Assembly: GCF_000633455.1 (NCBI RefSeq)
Contig: NZ_AYMG01000001.1
Span: 186,001-250,000 of the forward strand
Source of the DNA: Pedobacter jeongneungensis
Lineage (GTDB): Bacteria > Bacteroidota > Bacteroidia > Sphingobacteriales > Sphingobacteriaceae
DNA length: 64,000 bases
Reading direction: 5' to 3'
The notes under the pieces were generated by a model that was not told the DNA's origin, searched no databases, and was given only the letters and a program-made list of their open reading frames with translations. Positions within the stretch are counted from its first letter, which is position 1. The number at the start of each line of letters is the position of its first letter. The position numbers and the translations under genes were made by a program. Of the stretch, positions 16,790 to 25,563 are shown in pieces.

Positions 16790-17441
16790 CAGACCAAATT
16801 CACTCATGAGGTTGACAACGCTTTATCTGATATTTAATTCTAAAATCCGTTTGTTTAACCAAATATCACCATTTTTCTCCTGAACCTGAAGCGTCGACGA
16901 ACTCATTCCGTAAGTGCTGCTCGACCAGTAACCTTAATGTTATTTTGCTTAACGGTAAGGTTTATAATGGAAGGGCCATTTACGTAACCCTTAATGATAA
17001 CAACTAAGCTCTCATTAGGTGCACAACACCAACAATGAAACCCATGTTGGACGAACCGGGTAACGGCCACCCAACTATTGCGCATTCATAAAGTTCTAGA
17101 GGAACTTTCAACGTTGTTATCCTTAAAAAAAGATACAATACTTTTCGATTTTATGACTGTAAATATTTATCTGTACAAATACACTGCTTTTGTCAATATT
17201 AGCAGTATATTTTCACGTAATCAAATGCCGTCTTTAAAAGGATCGGATCAGAATCTAATCATTTGCCTTTCAACAAGCGAAATCCCAATCTTGATCGAAC
17301 TGACCGACATCAATGTCGGTCAGTTGTGATACCATATTTTAAAATTTCTTAATCTGATTGTTCCTTGAATCAAATACATCAGAAATGATTTAAGGTTGAC
17401 AAGACAAACTACAATCGATTTCCGTTTACATTACCAGCAAT
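16790..17441. other. 650-base gap with no supported gene
   Basis: Between the box array and the integrase I find no convincing gene. A 60-codon minus-strand frame (16903-17085) and an 83-codon plus-strand frame (17078-17329) have no family resemblance. The only strong structure is the perfect dyad at 17298-17325. Confidence 0.4.
17298..17325. repeat. Perfect 13-bp dyad
   Basis: AACTGACCGACAT (17298-17310) and its exact complement (17313-17325) are separated by only CA. The two-base centre disfavours a simple RNA hairpin and favours a dimeric-protein operator, although a terminator for a lost gene is possible. It lies 117 bases beyond the integrase 3' end. Confidence 0.5.
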
Positions 17442-18713
17442 CTATCTAAATAGCTTCATAACTTTCATATCACCAGCATCTTCTTCCTTCTTATCTCGGT
17501 CTAACAGTTTCTCCTGTAATGCAGACATCTCAGTACTAACTTTCGTATCGATCACCTTCGCATAATGTTGGGTTGTTTTCAGGCTATTGTGCCCAAGCAT
17601 TTGGGATACTGTCTCAATCGGCACACCATTTGAAAGCGTAATAGTGGTTGCAAAGGTGTGCCTAGCGAGATGATAAGTAAGTACCTTAGTGATGTTACAA
17701 AGATCGGCGATTTCTTTCAGGTAACCATTCATGCGTTGATTAGTGAGCACTGGCAACGCCACTTTTCTCCATCTGCATATCCTGTGATTTTTATATCTGT
17801 CAAGAATTACTTTCGCCTCATCCAACAAGGGGATGTGACAGGGTGTTTCCGTTTTCTGCCGTTTGATGAATATCCATAAATTACCATCATCACCTTTTGT
17901 GATCTGATCCGACCGAAGCTGCTTCACATCAATATAAGAAAGGCCTGTATAGCAACTGAAAATAAAAATGTCACGAACGATGTTTAAGCGCTCAAGTGGA
18001 AATTCCCTGCTTTTGATCCTATCCAACTCTTCCATATTTAGAAAAGTCCTAGCCTTAGCTTTAGCAGTATTGCGATAATTTATAAATGGATTACCAACGA
18101 TCCACCCCGCACCAAGGCAATACAGAATGATTTTTTTCAGGTGAACAATATATTTCCGGGCAGACATTGCATTATTTCCTCGATCTATTCTAAGAAATAA
18201 CTCATAATCGGTGATAAATTTAAAATCCACCTTTTTGATGTTAATGTCCTGAACCTCATATTTGAGCTGAAGAAATTGTTTAACATGCCTGATGGAACTT
18301 TGATAAGTTTGAAACGTGCTATAACTGTATCCTTTACCAATCAGTTTTTCCATATTGTCATTGTGCTTCTGATAAACTCTCAGCAGGCTATGGTTAGACG
18401 TATTCTTACCGGTAAGATGATCCCGTAAGATCACCGCTGTCACCTCATCTTCTTTCTCAACAAGAGTGGTATGAAACCGCCGGACTTTTGAGGCCAGCGT
18501 GTCCAGATAATCATTAAGTTCCCGGATCTCCTCGCGCAGGCCAGTGCCTTTTCCTTTAAGCGCAGACCAGAAGCTGGGAATAATTTCCCTGCCGACAGAA
18601 TATTCCGAATGTTTTCCTTTCACGGTAATCCGTAAATAGATGGGCATCATCTCGCCCTTGATAAAATTTTTTGGTCTTTTCAGATAGAATAAAAGATGAA
18701 AATTGTAACTCAT
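17442..18713 (-). CDS. Tyrosine recombinase (island integrase)
   Basis: A 423-residue site-specific recombinase. The N-terminus (NFHLLFYLKRPKN, then MMPIYLRITVKGK) is the arm-binding module typical of Bacteroidota conjugative-transposon integrases, followed by a SAM-like core-binding domain (about residues 100-205). Catalytic motifs are KRQKTETP (Lys), HLARHTFATT (His-x-x-Arg), LGH and the nucleophile in HYAKV. At the first Arg position the sequence is CYTGLSYIDV, with Ser in place of Arg, as known for IntDOT-type recombinases. I chose the ATG at 18713, which gives the family's usual start, over 18737. The gene reads away from the tRNA-Arg and presumably integrates or excises the island. Confidence 0.88.
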   Translation of the reverse strand: MSYNFHLLFYLKRPKNFIKGEMMPIYLRITVKGKHSEYSVGREIIPSFWSALKGKGTGLREEIRELNDYLDTLASKVRRFHTTLVEKEDEVTAVILRDHLTGKNTSNHSLLRVYQKHNDNMEKLIGKGYSYSTFQTYQSSIRHVKQFLQLKYEVQDINIKKVDFKFITDYELFLRIDRGNNAMSARKYIVHLKKIILYCLGAGWIVGNPFINYRNTAKAKARTFLNMEELDRIKSREFPLERLNIVRDIFIFSCYTGLSYIDVKQLRSDQITKGDDGNLWIFIKRQKTETPCHIPLLDEAKVILDRYKNHRICRWRKVALPVLTNQRMNGYLKEIADLCNITKVLTYHLARHTFATTITLSNGVPIETVSQMLGHNSLKTTQHYAKVIDTKVSTEMSALQEKLLDRDKKEEDAGDMKVMKLFR

Positions 18714-18734
18714 AATGATACATTTAAAATTAAA

Positions 18735-18765
18735 CAAATGTACATTTGAGCCAGTGAGTCATCAA
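18735..18765 (-). promoter_or_regulatory. Integrase promoter with palindromic -7 box
   Basis: On the minus strand a TTG (18765-18763) is followed after 20 bases by TACATTTG (18742-18735), a full Bacteroidota promoter of the TTG-N20-TAnnTTTG type, 21 bases before the integrase ATG. The -7 box is half of a perfect 14-base palindrome, CAAATGTACATTTG (18735-18748), which could be an operator and also offers a -7 box to the other strand. Confidence 0.55.
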
Positions 18766-19025
18766 GATGTTCGTCAGTCGAACGAGCTGTAAATCAATAT
18801 CTTACAAAATAATGCAGCACCCGAACATTTCGGAATAATTCCGGTTTTGATATCTCAATCAATCTACTGACTTACAGTATTTTACAAAAAATCATCAGTT
18901 TTCGACTCACCAAAATTAACCATTCAGAATGGTCAAAAACGGGTCTTAATGTGTTATAAAAACCAAAACAAAGTCTTGAAAATCAACGATTTGCACGACA
19001 ATGTTCTGGTTTGAATCTAAGGAAG

Positions 19026-19097
19026 TGGTCCCGACGAGAATCGAACTCATATCTAAAGTTTAGGAAACTTCTATTCTATCCGTTGAACTACGGGACC
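19026..19097 (-). tRNA. tRNA-Arg (anticodon CCT)
   Basis: A complete 72-base cloverleaf. Acceptor GGTCCCG pairs with CGGGACC, discriminator A, D-arm GTTC...GAAT, anticodon stem GAAGT/ACTTT with loop TTCCTAA (anticodon CCT, reading AGG), variable loop AGAT, T-arm ATGAG-TTCGATT-CTCGT. CCA is not encoded. The 3' end faces the integrase, so this gene is the likely insertion site of the island. The 18738-19025 gap before it has no gene and should contain the attachment junction. Confidence 0.93.
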
Positions 19098-19298
19098 ATT
19101 TTATTTTGATTGCGCAAATATAACAAAAGTTTCGTCTCAAGAGAATTCATTTTAACAAGCATTAATGGTTACCATTGGAGGATTAAATCTGTTTTGTTTA
19201 GTGAACGCTATCTTTTAAGTGCCTACGAAAAAACTGTACTACTCACCATAATAAATTTTTTTAATAGCTTCATCTTTGACCCATCAATTTATCAGAAT

Positions 19299-20021
19299 AT
19301 GAAATTAGCAAACAACAAAATCCTGATCACAGGCGGCGCAAGTGGCATAGGCTTCGGGCTGGCCGAAAGATTTATAAAAGAAAACAACACGGTAATCATC
19401 TGTGGCCGACGCGAATCGGCACTACAGGAGGCAAAAGAAAAATTACCTTCAGTAATAACTAAAGCATGCGATTTGGCCAATGAAACCGACCGGATTGAAC
19501 TCTACAATTGGATTGCCGAAAATCATAGCGATTTAAATGTACTGGTAAACAATGCAGGTATCCAAAACTGGATGAAAATTGGTGATGATGATTTCTACGA
19601 AAAAGCAAATGATGAAATCACGACCAACGTTGTGGCGCCAATTCATTTAACAAAACTCTTCTCTGAGCTGGATTCTTTAGATACAATTATTAATGTTACT
19701 TCAGGTCTGGCTTTTGTGCCTTTTTCTCAAATACCGGTTTATTGTGGAACAAAAGCCTTTATGCGTTCTTTTACACTCTCATTGCGCCATAGTCTTAAAG
19801 ACTCGAAAATAGAGGTAATTGAAATGATCCCCCCAGCTTTGAATACTGATTTGGGCGGAAAAGGCATCCATGATGCACATCCTGCAGTGAGCGATTTTGT
19901 TGAATCGGTTTTTGAACAGATGAAGGAAGGTAAAACAGAACTGACCTTCGGTACAAGTGAAGATAGGGCAAAAGCGAATAATGACACGATAAGTGAATAT
20001 TTTAACAGGATGAATCCTTAA
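19299..20021 (+). CDS. Short-chain dehydrogenase/reductase (DltE-like)
   Basis: A 240-residue Rossmann-fold oxidoreductase. The cofactor loop TGGASGIG is at residues 11-18, NNAG near 85, the catalytic Ser in NVTSG near 132 and the catalytic YCGTK near 147. The length and the late segment IEVIEMIPPALNTDLGG resemble DltE-type SDR proteins. The substrate is unknown. I chose the ATG at 19299 because the cofactor motif follows at once; the longer frame from a TTG at 19110 adds 63 unrelated residues that begin almost inside the tRNA. It converges on metG with a shared terminator between. Confidence 0.85.
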   Translation: MKLANNKILITGGASGIGFGLAERFIKENNTVIICGRRESALQEAKEKLPSVITKACDLANETDRIELYNWIAENHSDLNVLVNNAGIQNWMKIGDDDFYEKANDEITTNVVAPIHLTKLFSELDSLDTIINVTSGLAFVPFSQIPVYCGTKAFMRSFTLSLRHSLKDSKIEVIEMIPPALNTDLGGKGIHDAHPAVSDFVESVFEQMKEGKTELTFGTSEDRAKANNDTISEYFNRMNP

Positions 20022-20041
20022 TTCGGTTCTTATCCCCATAA

Positions 20042-20077
20042 AAAAAGCCATTTGATCTAACGATTAAATGGCTTTTT
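20042..20077. terminator. Bidirectional terminator, SDR gene/metG
   Basis: A 12-bp perfect stem (AAAAAGCCATTT at 20042-20053 with AAATGGCTTTTT at 20066-20077) carries an A tract before and a T tract after, so it can end transcription from both convergent genes. Confidence 0.85.
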
Positions 20078-20093
20078 ATTTTGATTGATAGTC

Positions 20094-22202
20094 TTACCGG
20101 ATTACGCTACCTTCTTGAAACTTCTCTACAGGAGCCACAAAAGTGAGTTTTCCTTCAGCATTTTCAGCCATCAGGATCATTCCCTGCGATAAAATCCCTT
20201 TAATTTCGCGTGGAGCCAGGTTTACGATCATGCTTACTTGTTTACCCACAATATCTTCAGGTTTATAATATTCGGCGATGCCAGAAACCACTGTTCTTTC
20301 ATCAATACCCGTATTTACTGTTAATTTTAACAGTTTTTTTGTTTTTTCCACCTTTTCGGCAGCAACAATGGTCGCTACGCGGATGTCCATGGCAGAAAAA
20401 TCGTCAAACTGGATATTCTCTTTTGCCGGAACAGCAACTGCTGTACTCGCCGCATTACTCGCCTTGCTTTGGTTTAGTTTCTCGATCTGGAAATCAATTT
20501 CTGCATCTTCTATTTTTTCGAATAAAAGAACAGCCTCACCAATCTCATGACCACGTTTTAACAAGCTAACCGTACCTGCATTTTCCCAGTCATGCCCACC
20601 ATTTTTAAGCATTTTCATTAGTTTTTCTGCAGTAAATGGCAAGAAAGGCTCAATCAGGATCTGAATATTGGCTGCAATTTGAAGCGCAATATGCAAAATC
20701 GTCCTCACACGGTCTTCGTCGGTTTTAATCAGTTTCCATGGTTCTGTTTCTGCCAGGTACTTATTACCTAAACGCGCAACATTCATTACTTCTGATAAGG
20801 CCTCTCTAAAACGATAATTTTCGATAGAAGCAGAGATTTTAGCAGGATAACCAGCCAATTCATCAATAACTGCCTGATCTACCTCGGTAATTTCCATGCA
20901 GGTGGGTACTGAGCCGCCAAAATATTTATGTGTAAGCACCATTACGCGGTTTACAAAATTGCCCAGGATGGCCACCAGTTCGTTATTGTTTCTGGCCTGA
21001 AAATCTTTCCAGGTAAAATCGTTATCTTTAGTTTCAGGTGCCGTTGCCGTTAATACGTAGCGCAAAACGTCCTGTTTACCTTCAAATTCCCTTAAATATT
21101 CGTTCAGCCAAACAGCCCAGTTTTTAGAAGTCGATATTTTTTGACCTTCTAAATTCAGGAATTCGTTTGCAGGTACATTATCGGCTAAAGTATATTCGCC
21201 ATGCGCCATTAACATTGCAGGAAAAATAATACAGTGGAAAACGATGTTATCTTTACCAATAAAGTGGACTAACTTGGTTTCGTCACTTTTCCAGTATTCT
21301 TCCCAGCCACATTTATCGTTTTCGTAGCTACTAATGTAATATTCTTCAGCCTTTGGATTCCATACATCTAGCTTAGCATAGTTACAAAGCTCTTTGGTAG
21401 CAGAAATATAGCCAATTGGTGCATCAAACCACACATAAAGCACTTTACCTTCTGCATCGCGAAGCGGAACGCGTACACCCCAATCTAAATCCCTCGTCAT
21501 CGCCCTTGGCTGTAAACCTGCATTTAACCAGCTTTGGCATTGTCCGTAAACATTCGGACGCCATTCTTTGTGACTTTCGATATAAGTCCGTAAACGGTCC
21601 TCATATTTATCAAGCGGTAAAAACCAGTTTTTAGTTTCTTTCAGAATAGGTTTATCGCCAGATAGGGTAGATTTTGGATTAATTAAATCAGTAGCATTCA
21701 GTGTAGAACCACAATTTTCGCACTGATCGCCATAAGCATTTTCATTGCCACATTTTGGACAGGTACCCGTGATGTAACGGTCGGCCAAAAACTGTTTCGC
21801 CGTAGCATCGTAATATTGTTCGGTAATTTCTTCTGTAAAAACACCTTTTTCGTAAAGCGTTTCGAAGAAATCGGCGGCAGTTTGGTGATGGGTTTGCGAA
21901 GAGGTGCGGTGATAAATATCAAAAGAAACCCCAAATTCTTTAAAAGAATCGCCAATAATTTTGTGGTACTTATCTACCACTTCCTGAGGGGTAATTCCCT
22001 CTCTTTTGGCCTTTAAAGTAATTGGAACGCCGTTTTCGTCAGATCCGCAGATGAATTTCACATCACGTTTATTCGATCTTAAGTAACGGGCATAAATATC
22101 TGCAGGAATGTAAACACCGGCAAGGTGCCCAATATGAACCGGTCCATTAGTATATGGAAGGGCTGCAGTTACGGTATATCTTTTTATTTTACTATTATCC
22201 AA
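20094..22202 (-). CDS. metG: Methionyl-tRNA synthetase
   Basis: A class I synthetase that charges tRNA-Met. With the proposed start the HIGH motif is at residues 23-26 (PVHIGHLAG), a Zn-binding knuckle [18 protein letters not shown] lies near 144, the KMSKS equivalent is KISTS near 354, and a C-terminal tRNA-binding OB fold starts near 595 ([19 protein letters not shown]), as in dimeric MetG. The frame is open to an ATG at 22334, but that would overlap the divergent ldcA by over 90 bases and add 44 residues unlike the family. The TTG at 22202 puts the family's usual short lead before HIGH and gives 702 residues. A -7-like box lies just upstream. Confidence 0.93.
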   Translation of the reverse strand: MDNSKIKRYTVTAALPYTNGPVHIGHLAGVYIPADIYARYLRSNKRDVKFICGSDENGVPITLKAKREGITPQEVVDKYHKIIGDSFKEFGVSFDIYHRTSSQTHHQTAADFFETLYEKGVFTEEITEQYYDATAKQFLADRYITGTCPKCGNENAYGDQCENCGSTLNATDLINPKSTLSGDKPILKETKNWFLPLDKYEDRLRTYIESHKEWRPNVYGQCQSWLNAGLQPRAMTRDLDWGVRVPLRDAEGKVLYVWFDAPIGYISATKELCNYAKLDVWNPKAEEYYISSYENDKCGWEEYWKSDETKLVHFIGKDNIVFHCIIFPAMLMAHGEYTLADNVPANEFLNLEGQKISTSKNWAVWLNEYLREFEGKQDVLRYVLTATAPETKDNDFTWKDFQARNNNELVAILGNFVNRVMVLTHKYFGGSVPTCMEITEVDQAVIDELAGYPAKISASIENYRFREALSEVMNVARLGNKYLAETEPWKLIKTDEDRVRTILHIALQIAANIQILIEPFLPFTAEKLMKMLKNGGHDWENAGTVSLLKRGHEIGEAVLLFEKIEDAEIDFQIEKLNQSKASNAASTAVAVPAKENIQFDDFSAMDIRVATIVAAEKVEKTKKLLKLTVNTGIDERTVVSGIAEYYKPEDIVGKQVSMIVNLAPREIKGILSQGMILMAENAEGKLTFVAPVEKFQEGSVIR

Positions 22203-22222
22203 AACAATTTTTATTAATTTGG

Positions 22223-22230
22223 CAAAGATA
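22223..22230 (-). promoter_or_regulatory. Candidate metG -7 box
   Basis: TATCTTTG on the minus strand fits TAnnTTTG and ends 20 bases before the proposed TTG start of metG. It lies downstream of the ATG at 22334, which argues against that start. I see no -33 TTG at the right distance. Confidence 0.35.
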
Positions 22231-22242
22231 AGTGTTTTGAAG

Positions 22243-23142
22243 ATGATTAAGCAGCCCCCGTATTTAAAAAAAGGAGATAAAATTGCCCTCGTTTGTCCGG
22301 CAAAAAAATTACCTAAACCTATAGACCATGCCATTGAAATATTAAAAAGCTGGGGTTTAGAGGTTATTTTAGGCGATAGTGTATATGCAAGTCACCACCA
22401 GTTTGCCGGAAGCGACCATTTAAGAACCAAAGACATTCAGCGATTTTTAGATGATCCATCTATAAAAGCGATTATTTCTGGTCGTGGAGGCTATGGAGCC
22501 ATCCGTATCATTGATGACCTTAATTTTACTGAATTTGACAAAAACCCGAAATGGTTTGTAGGTTTCAGCGATATCACAGTACTCCTTTCTCACCTGATTG
22601 CGCAAAGCCACACACAATGCCTGCATGCACAAATGCCTTATACTTTTGAAGAATCTACCGCTGAAGCTTTAATATCTTTACAGAAAGCCTTATTTGGCGA
22701 AAAACAGGAGTATAATTATCAAAGTACATTTAGAAATAGGGCGGGAGAAGCCAGTGGAATTTTAATCGGTGGCAACCTCACTTTACTGGCCATGATGCAA
22801 GGTTCGGTTTCGGAGATGGATTTTACAGGCAAAATTCTTTTCCTGGAAGATGTTGGTGAACACGAATACAGTATTGACAGAATGTTGCGCATGTTGAAAA
22901 GGGCTGGTAAACTATCAAAGTTAAAAGGCCTAATTGTTGGTGCTTTTAATGAAATAGCGGAAGAAAAAATTTCATTCGGGCAAACAGCTGATGAGGTAAT
23001 CTGGGACATTGTTAAGGAATATGACTATCCGGTTTGCTTTAATTTCCCTACCGGGCATATTGAAAACAACCTATGCATGACTTTAGGTGCTGAAGTAGCA
23101 TTAAATGTAGAAACCAATAACGTTCAATTTAAATATTTATAA
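22243..23142 (+). CDS. ldcA: LD-carboxypeptidase (peptidase S66)
   Basis: A 299-residue S66-family peptidase, which trims the terminal D-Ala from tetrapeptide muropeptides in cell-wall recycling. Family marks are [13 protein letters not shown] at the N-terminus, GRGGYGA near 88, the nucleophile Ser in GFSDIT near 108, the Glu in [10 protein letters not shown] near 201 and the His in PTGHIENN near 271. No signal peptide, so probably cytoplasmic. Start at the ATG at 22243; a TTG at 22219 is less likely. It is divergent from metG and followed after one base by a DoxX gene. Confidence 0.88.
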   Translation: MIKQPPYLKKGDKIALVCPAKKLPKPIDHAIEILKSWGLEVILGDSVYASHHQFAGSDHLRTKDIQRFLDDPSIKAIISGRGGYGAIRIIDDLNFTEFDKNPKWFVGFSDITVLLSHLIAQSHTQCLHAQMPYTFEESTAEALISLQKALFGEKQEYNYQSTFRNRAGEASGILIGGNLTLLAMMQGSVSEMDFTGKILFLEDVGEHEYSIDRMLRMLKRAGKLSKLKGLIVGAFNEIAEEKISFGQTADEVIWDIVKEYDYPVCFNFPTGHIENNLCMTLGAEVALNVETNNVQFKYL

Positions 23143-23143
23143 G

Positions 23144-23551
23144 ATGGCGATTTTAGATAATTTAGGAAAATACCGCAATACCGGACTATTACTTTTGCGT
23201 TTAGGCATAGGTGTAATGTTTATTATTCACGGCTTTCCGAAGTTGGCTGGTGGACCAAACGGCTGGACAAACCTAGGTGGAAGTATGAAAGTAATCGGCA
23301 TTGATTTTCTACCGATATTTTGGGGATTTATGGCCGCAGCTACAGAAACTTTTGGAGGTTTTCTTTTAATTGTAGGTCTGTTTTTCCGGCCTGCTCTGAT
23401 TTTGTTGATCTTCACCATGATTATTGCGGCTTTAGTGCATTTTGGCAAAGGAGATGGATTAGGCGGCGCCAGTCATGCAATAGAATTAGGCATTGTATTT
23501 TTCGGTTTGATTTTTATCGGCCCCGGAAAGTATAGTGTGGATAAAAAGTAA
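23144..23551 (+). CDS. DoxX family membrane protein
   Basis: A 135-residue inner-membrane protein with four hydrophobic helices and the DoxX pattern LRLGIGVMFIIHGFPKL at the first helix, followed by FFRPALILL and a last helix ending in GPGKYSVD. DoxX relatives are small quinone-linked or redox membrane proteins; the exact role is unknown. It starts one base after the ldcA stop, so the two are co-transcribed. Confidence 0.85.
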   Translation: MAILDNLGKYRNTGLLLLRLGIGVMFIIHGFPKLAGGPNGWTNLGGSMKVIGIDFLPIFWGFMAAATETFGGFLLIVGLFFRPALILLIFTMIIAALVHFGKGDGLGGASHAIELGIVFFGLIFIGPGKYSVDKK

Positions 23552-23574
23552 ACTTAATTGTTCTCAATAAAAAG

Positions 23575-23601
23575 AAGGGCCTGAAAAATTTCCAGGCCCT
23601 T
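23575..23601. terminator. Bidirectional terminator, doxX/susCD pair 1
   Basis: A 9-bp stem (AAGGGCCTG with CAGGCCCTT) around a 9-base loop, with A-rich sequence before it and six or more T after it. It ends both the doxX operon and the opposing susC1-susD1-lipoprotein operon. Confidence 0.85.
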
Positions 23602-23611
23602 TTTTATCAAC

Positions 23612-24061
23612 CTATCCGGTAATGTTAATGGTAAAAAAGCGTTTTACCGTCTGTCCATTGCCAAGGGTGGCCGTAACTGTTAAAACAACCGCTCCACTTG
23701 TACCAGAGGTAGGGAGCGGAGCATCAGCCGCACCACGTAAATCTTTTACCAGTTTAGTAAAGGTATAAGAACCGCCACTTACTGTCGCGGTGCCCAGGTT
23801 GTTAATAACCGTACCTGTTGGCGTAGTAAATGAAAGTGTTTTCACATCTCCACTGTAAGTAATTACAATATTTACAGTTCCTGTTCCTTTTACGGTAGGA
23901 GTAGCTGCGGCATAACTTGAATATGTACCCGATACCGTGTTTAAGTTACCATCAAAAGTAATGGTAGCGGCCGTATCAAGTGTTTCAGGCTGCTTTGGAT
24001 CTTTTTTGCATGAGGCCAGGCCTAAAATTGATGCAAATAATATGATTAAAATTCTTTTCAT
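23612..24061 (-). CDS. Small Thr-rich lipoprotein of SusCD pair 1
   Basis: A 149-residue protein with a lipoprotein signal (LGLASC, Cys at residue 18) followed by KKD, the surface-export type of start. The mature part is Thr/Gly/Val-rich and predicted all-beta, with no named family that I recognise. It follows the SusD gene by 8 bases, so it is the third gene of susC1-susD1. By position it may be a surface binding protein of the same uptake system, as SusE/SusF-like lipoproteins are. Confidence 0.7.
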   Translation of the reverse strand: MKRILIILFASILGLASCKKDPKQPETLDTAATITFDGNLNTVSGTYSSYAAATPTVKGTGTVNIVITYSGDVKTLSFTTPTGTVINNLGTATVSGGSYTFTKLVKDLRGAADAPLPTSGTSGAVVLTVTATLGNGQTVKRFFTINITG

Positions 24062-24069
24062 AGTTATAA

Positions 24070-25545
24070 TTATTTATCCCAGAATACAGATTTTACAAAT
24101 ACTGAAGGTCGGGCTGGTGTGTTAGGATTGTAGCTTCTTTCGTTGAATGAATATGGCAATATGCGCGGAATTGCAGTTGAAGGAGATACCGGCGATAGTG
24201 CCGGAAACCCTGTTCTTCTCCAGTCCGTCCACGGCTCTATGGCAACTCCAAAGTTAGAGACAAATTTTTCTTCGATAATTTTTTGCAGGGCATTCCCGGT
24301 AAGCAAAGTTCCATTTGTTGAAGCCAGATAAGTAGCCAAACCAGCGGTTACAGCCCCAGCTTCTGTTCCATCTGAAAACTCAATCGCACTTGCAAATGAA
24401 GCGTTTATACCTGCTTTATAATAAGTATCTGCCGTAGTTAAATCATTTCCTCCGTTTGTTCTGGCAAAATATTCAGCTAAAATCTGATTTTGCTCAGCAA
24501 AAGTTAACATTCTTATTGGTGCTTCGCCAGAATATGCACCTGCTGAAAGCTTTCCTCTAAGGTAAGTGCTCATGCGCGAAAAGGAAGTACTTACTACTAT
24601 ATCACCATTTCCATTAGTGGCTCCTACATACGTAGTTCCCAGTAAGGTAAAAAATGAATTTCTCCTGCTATCGCTCTTTGCATTCATGATATCAACCAAA
24701 GTTTTACTCGGAAAAAACTGGTTTGGTCTTGATCCTTCAAATTGGTGAATAGGGTTAGTTTGATTGGCTGAAGTTAAAAACCGCATTTGAAAATTGTCGG
24801 TATTTGCCCTTAACAGTTTATTGGCAGCCAGTATAGCGGTTATACCTGTTTTAGCTCTTGTTGCATCCGCAGCCGTTCCATTGGTAGAAAAATAGTGGAT
24901 ATACATTCTCAGTTTTAAAGCATTTCCAAAACGTTCCCATTTATCCATATCACCGCCATAAAAAAGGTCATCAGTTGTAGGGGCCAATAAAGATGCTTTT
25001 TTGATATCTGCAATGCCCTCATCAATTAAACCAAATACATTATCATATATAGCTGAAGATCCATCGAACTTAGGTTTTAAATTCGCTTCATAGCCAATAG
25101 CCTCTGTATAAGGCAGATCTCCAAACGCATCAACATGGGTTTGATAAACATACGCTTTTACCAATTCTGCAACACCTGCATATTTTGGACTTGTTGCTTT
25201 GGTTTTTTCGATCACCTTTTGCAAATCAGCCAAAGTACCTGCAAAAGTTGCTGCCCAGGTATTATTGATATCACTTTCGCCTATGGCATATTTATCATAT
25301 TGCGTGGGCTGGGCTGCACCACCGCCCTGCGCCGCAAACTGCTGCACCCATAACGCCGTAAAACGGTGTATATCAGAACCCATTGTAAAGCCAAGATTAC
25401 CTTCCGCCGCAGGTAAAACCAAACTTGCATCAGGATCTTTTAATCGCGTAGGATCATCATTAATGTCTACAAATTTCTTGCACGAGCTCAGTCCTGTCAT
25501 GGCCAATGCCAATCCAAAAACTATTTTCTTTATATTAATTTTCAT
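24070..25545 (-). CDS. SusD/RagB-like lipoprotein, pair 1
   Basis: A 491-residue outer-membrane lipoprotein (lipobox GLSSC, Cys22, then KKF) of the SusD-like_2 branch, with the family start FVDINDDPTRLKDPD and the end RIPYS-like IPRILPYSFNERSYN before FWDK. SusD proteins are lids that bind substrate on top of the SusC barrel. It is 18 bases behind susC1. The ligand cannot be told from sequence. Confidence 0.9.
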   Translation of the reverse strand: MKINIKKIVFGLALAMTGLSSCKKFVDINDDPTRLKDPDASLVLPAAEGNLGFTMGSDIHRFTALWVQQFAAQGGGAAQPTQYDKYAIGESDINNTWAATFAGTLADLQKVIEKTKATSPKYAGVAELVKAYVYQTHVDAFGDLPYTEAIGYEANLKPKFDGSSAIYDNVFGLIDEGIADIKKASLLAPTTDDLFYGGDMDKWERFGNALKLRMYIHYFSTNGTAADATRAKTGITAILAANKLLRANTDNFQMRFLTSANQTNPIHQFEGSRPNQFFPSKTLVDIMNAKSDSRRNSFFTLLGTTYVGATNGNGDIVVSTSFSRMSTYLRGKLSAGAYSGEAPIRMLTFAEQNQILAEYFARTNGGNDLTTADTYYKAGINASFASAIEFSDGTEAGAVTAGLATYLASTNGTLLTGNALQKIIEEKFVSNFGVAIEPWTDWRRTGFPALSPVSPSTAIPRILPYSFNERSYNPNTPARPSVFVKSVFWDK

Positions 25546-25563
25546 ATTTAAACTCTCCTAATA

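Larger units (their letters stand above)
1..19025. mobile_element. Genomic island at tRNA-Arg, left end not in window
   Basis: The stretch left of the tRNA-Arg(CCT) gene carries a tyrosine recombinase beside the tRNA 3' end, defence-type cargo and several broken genes, while everything right of the tRNA is housekeeping or nutrient-uptake genes. Integration into a tRNA 3' end with the integrase next to it is the usual arrangement for integrative elements. I do not see a second copy of the tRNA-Arg 3' end inside the window, so the far attachment site is presumably upstream of position 1 and the size is unknown. No conjugation, replication or mobilisation genes are visible here. Confidence 0.55.

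Noticed and set aside
16903..17085. 60-codon minus-strand gene
   Set aside because: Cys/Trp-rich start with no recognisable family; the frame ends at an ordinary stop and a different short frame follows, more like random or decayed DNA.
17078..17329. 83-codon plus-strand gene
   Set aside because: No family resemblance or good leader, and its end runs through the perfect dyad at 17298-17325.
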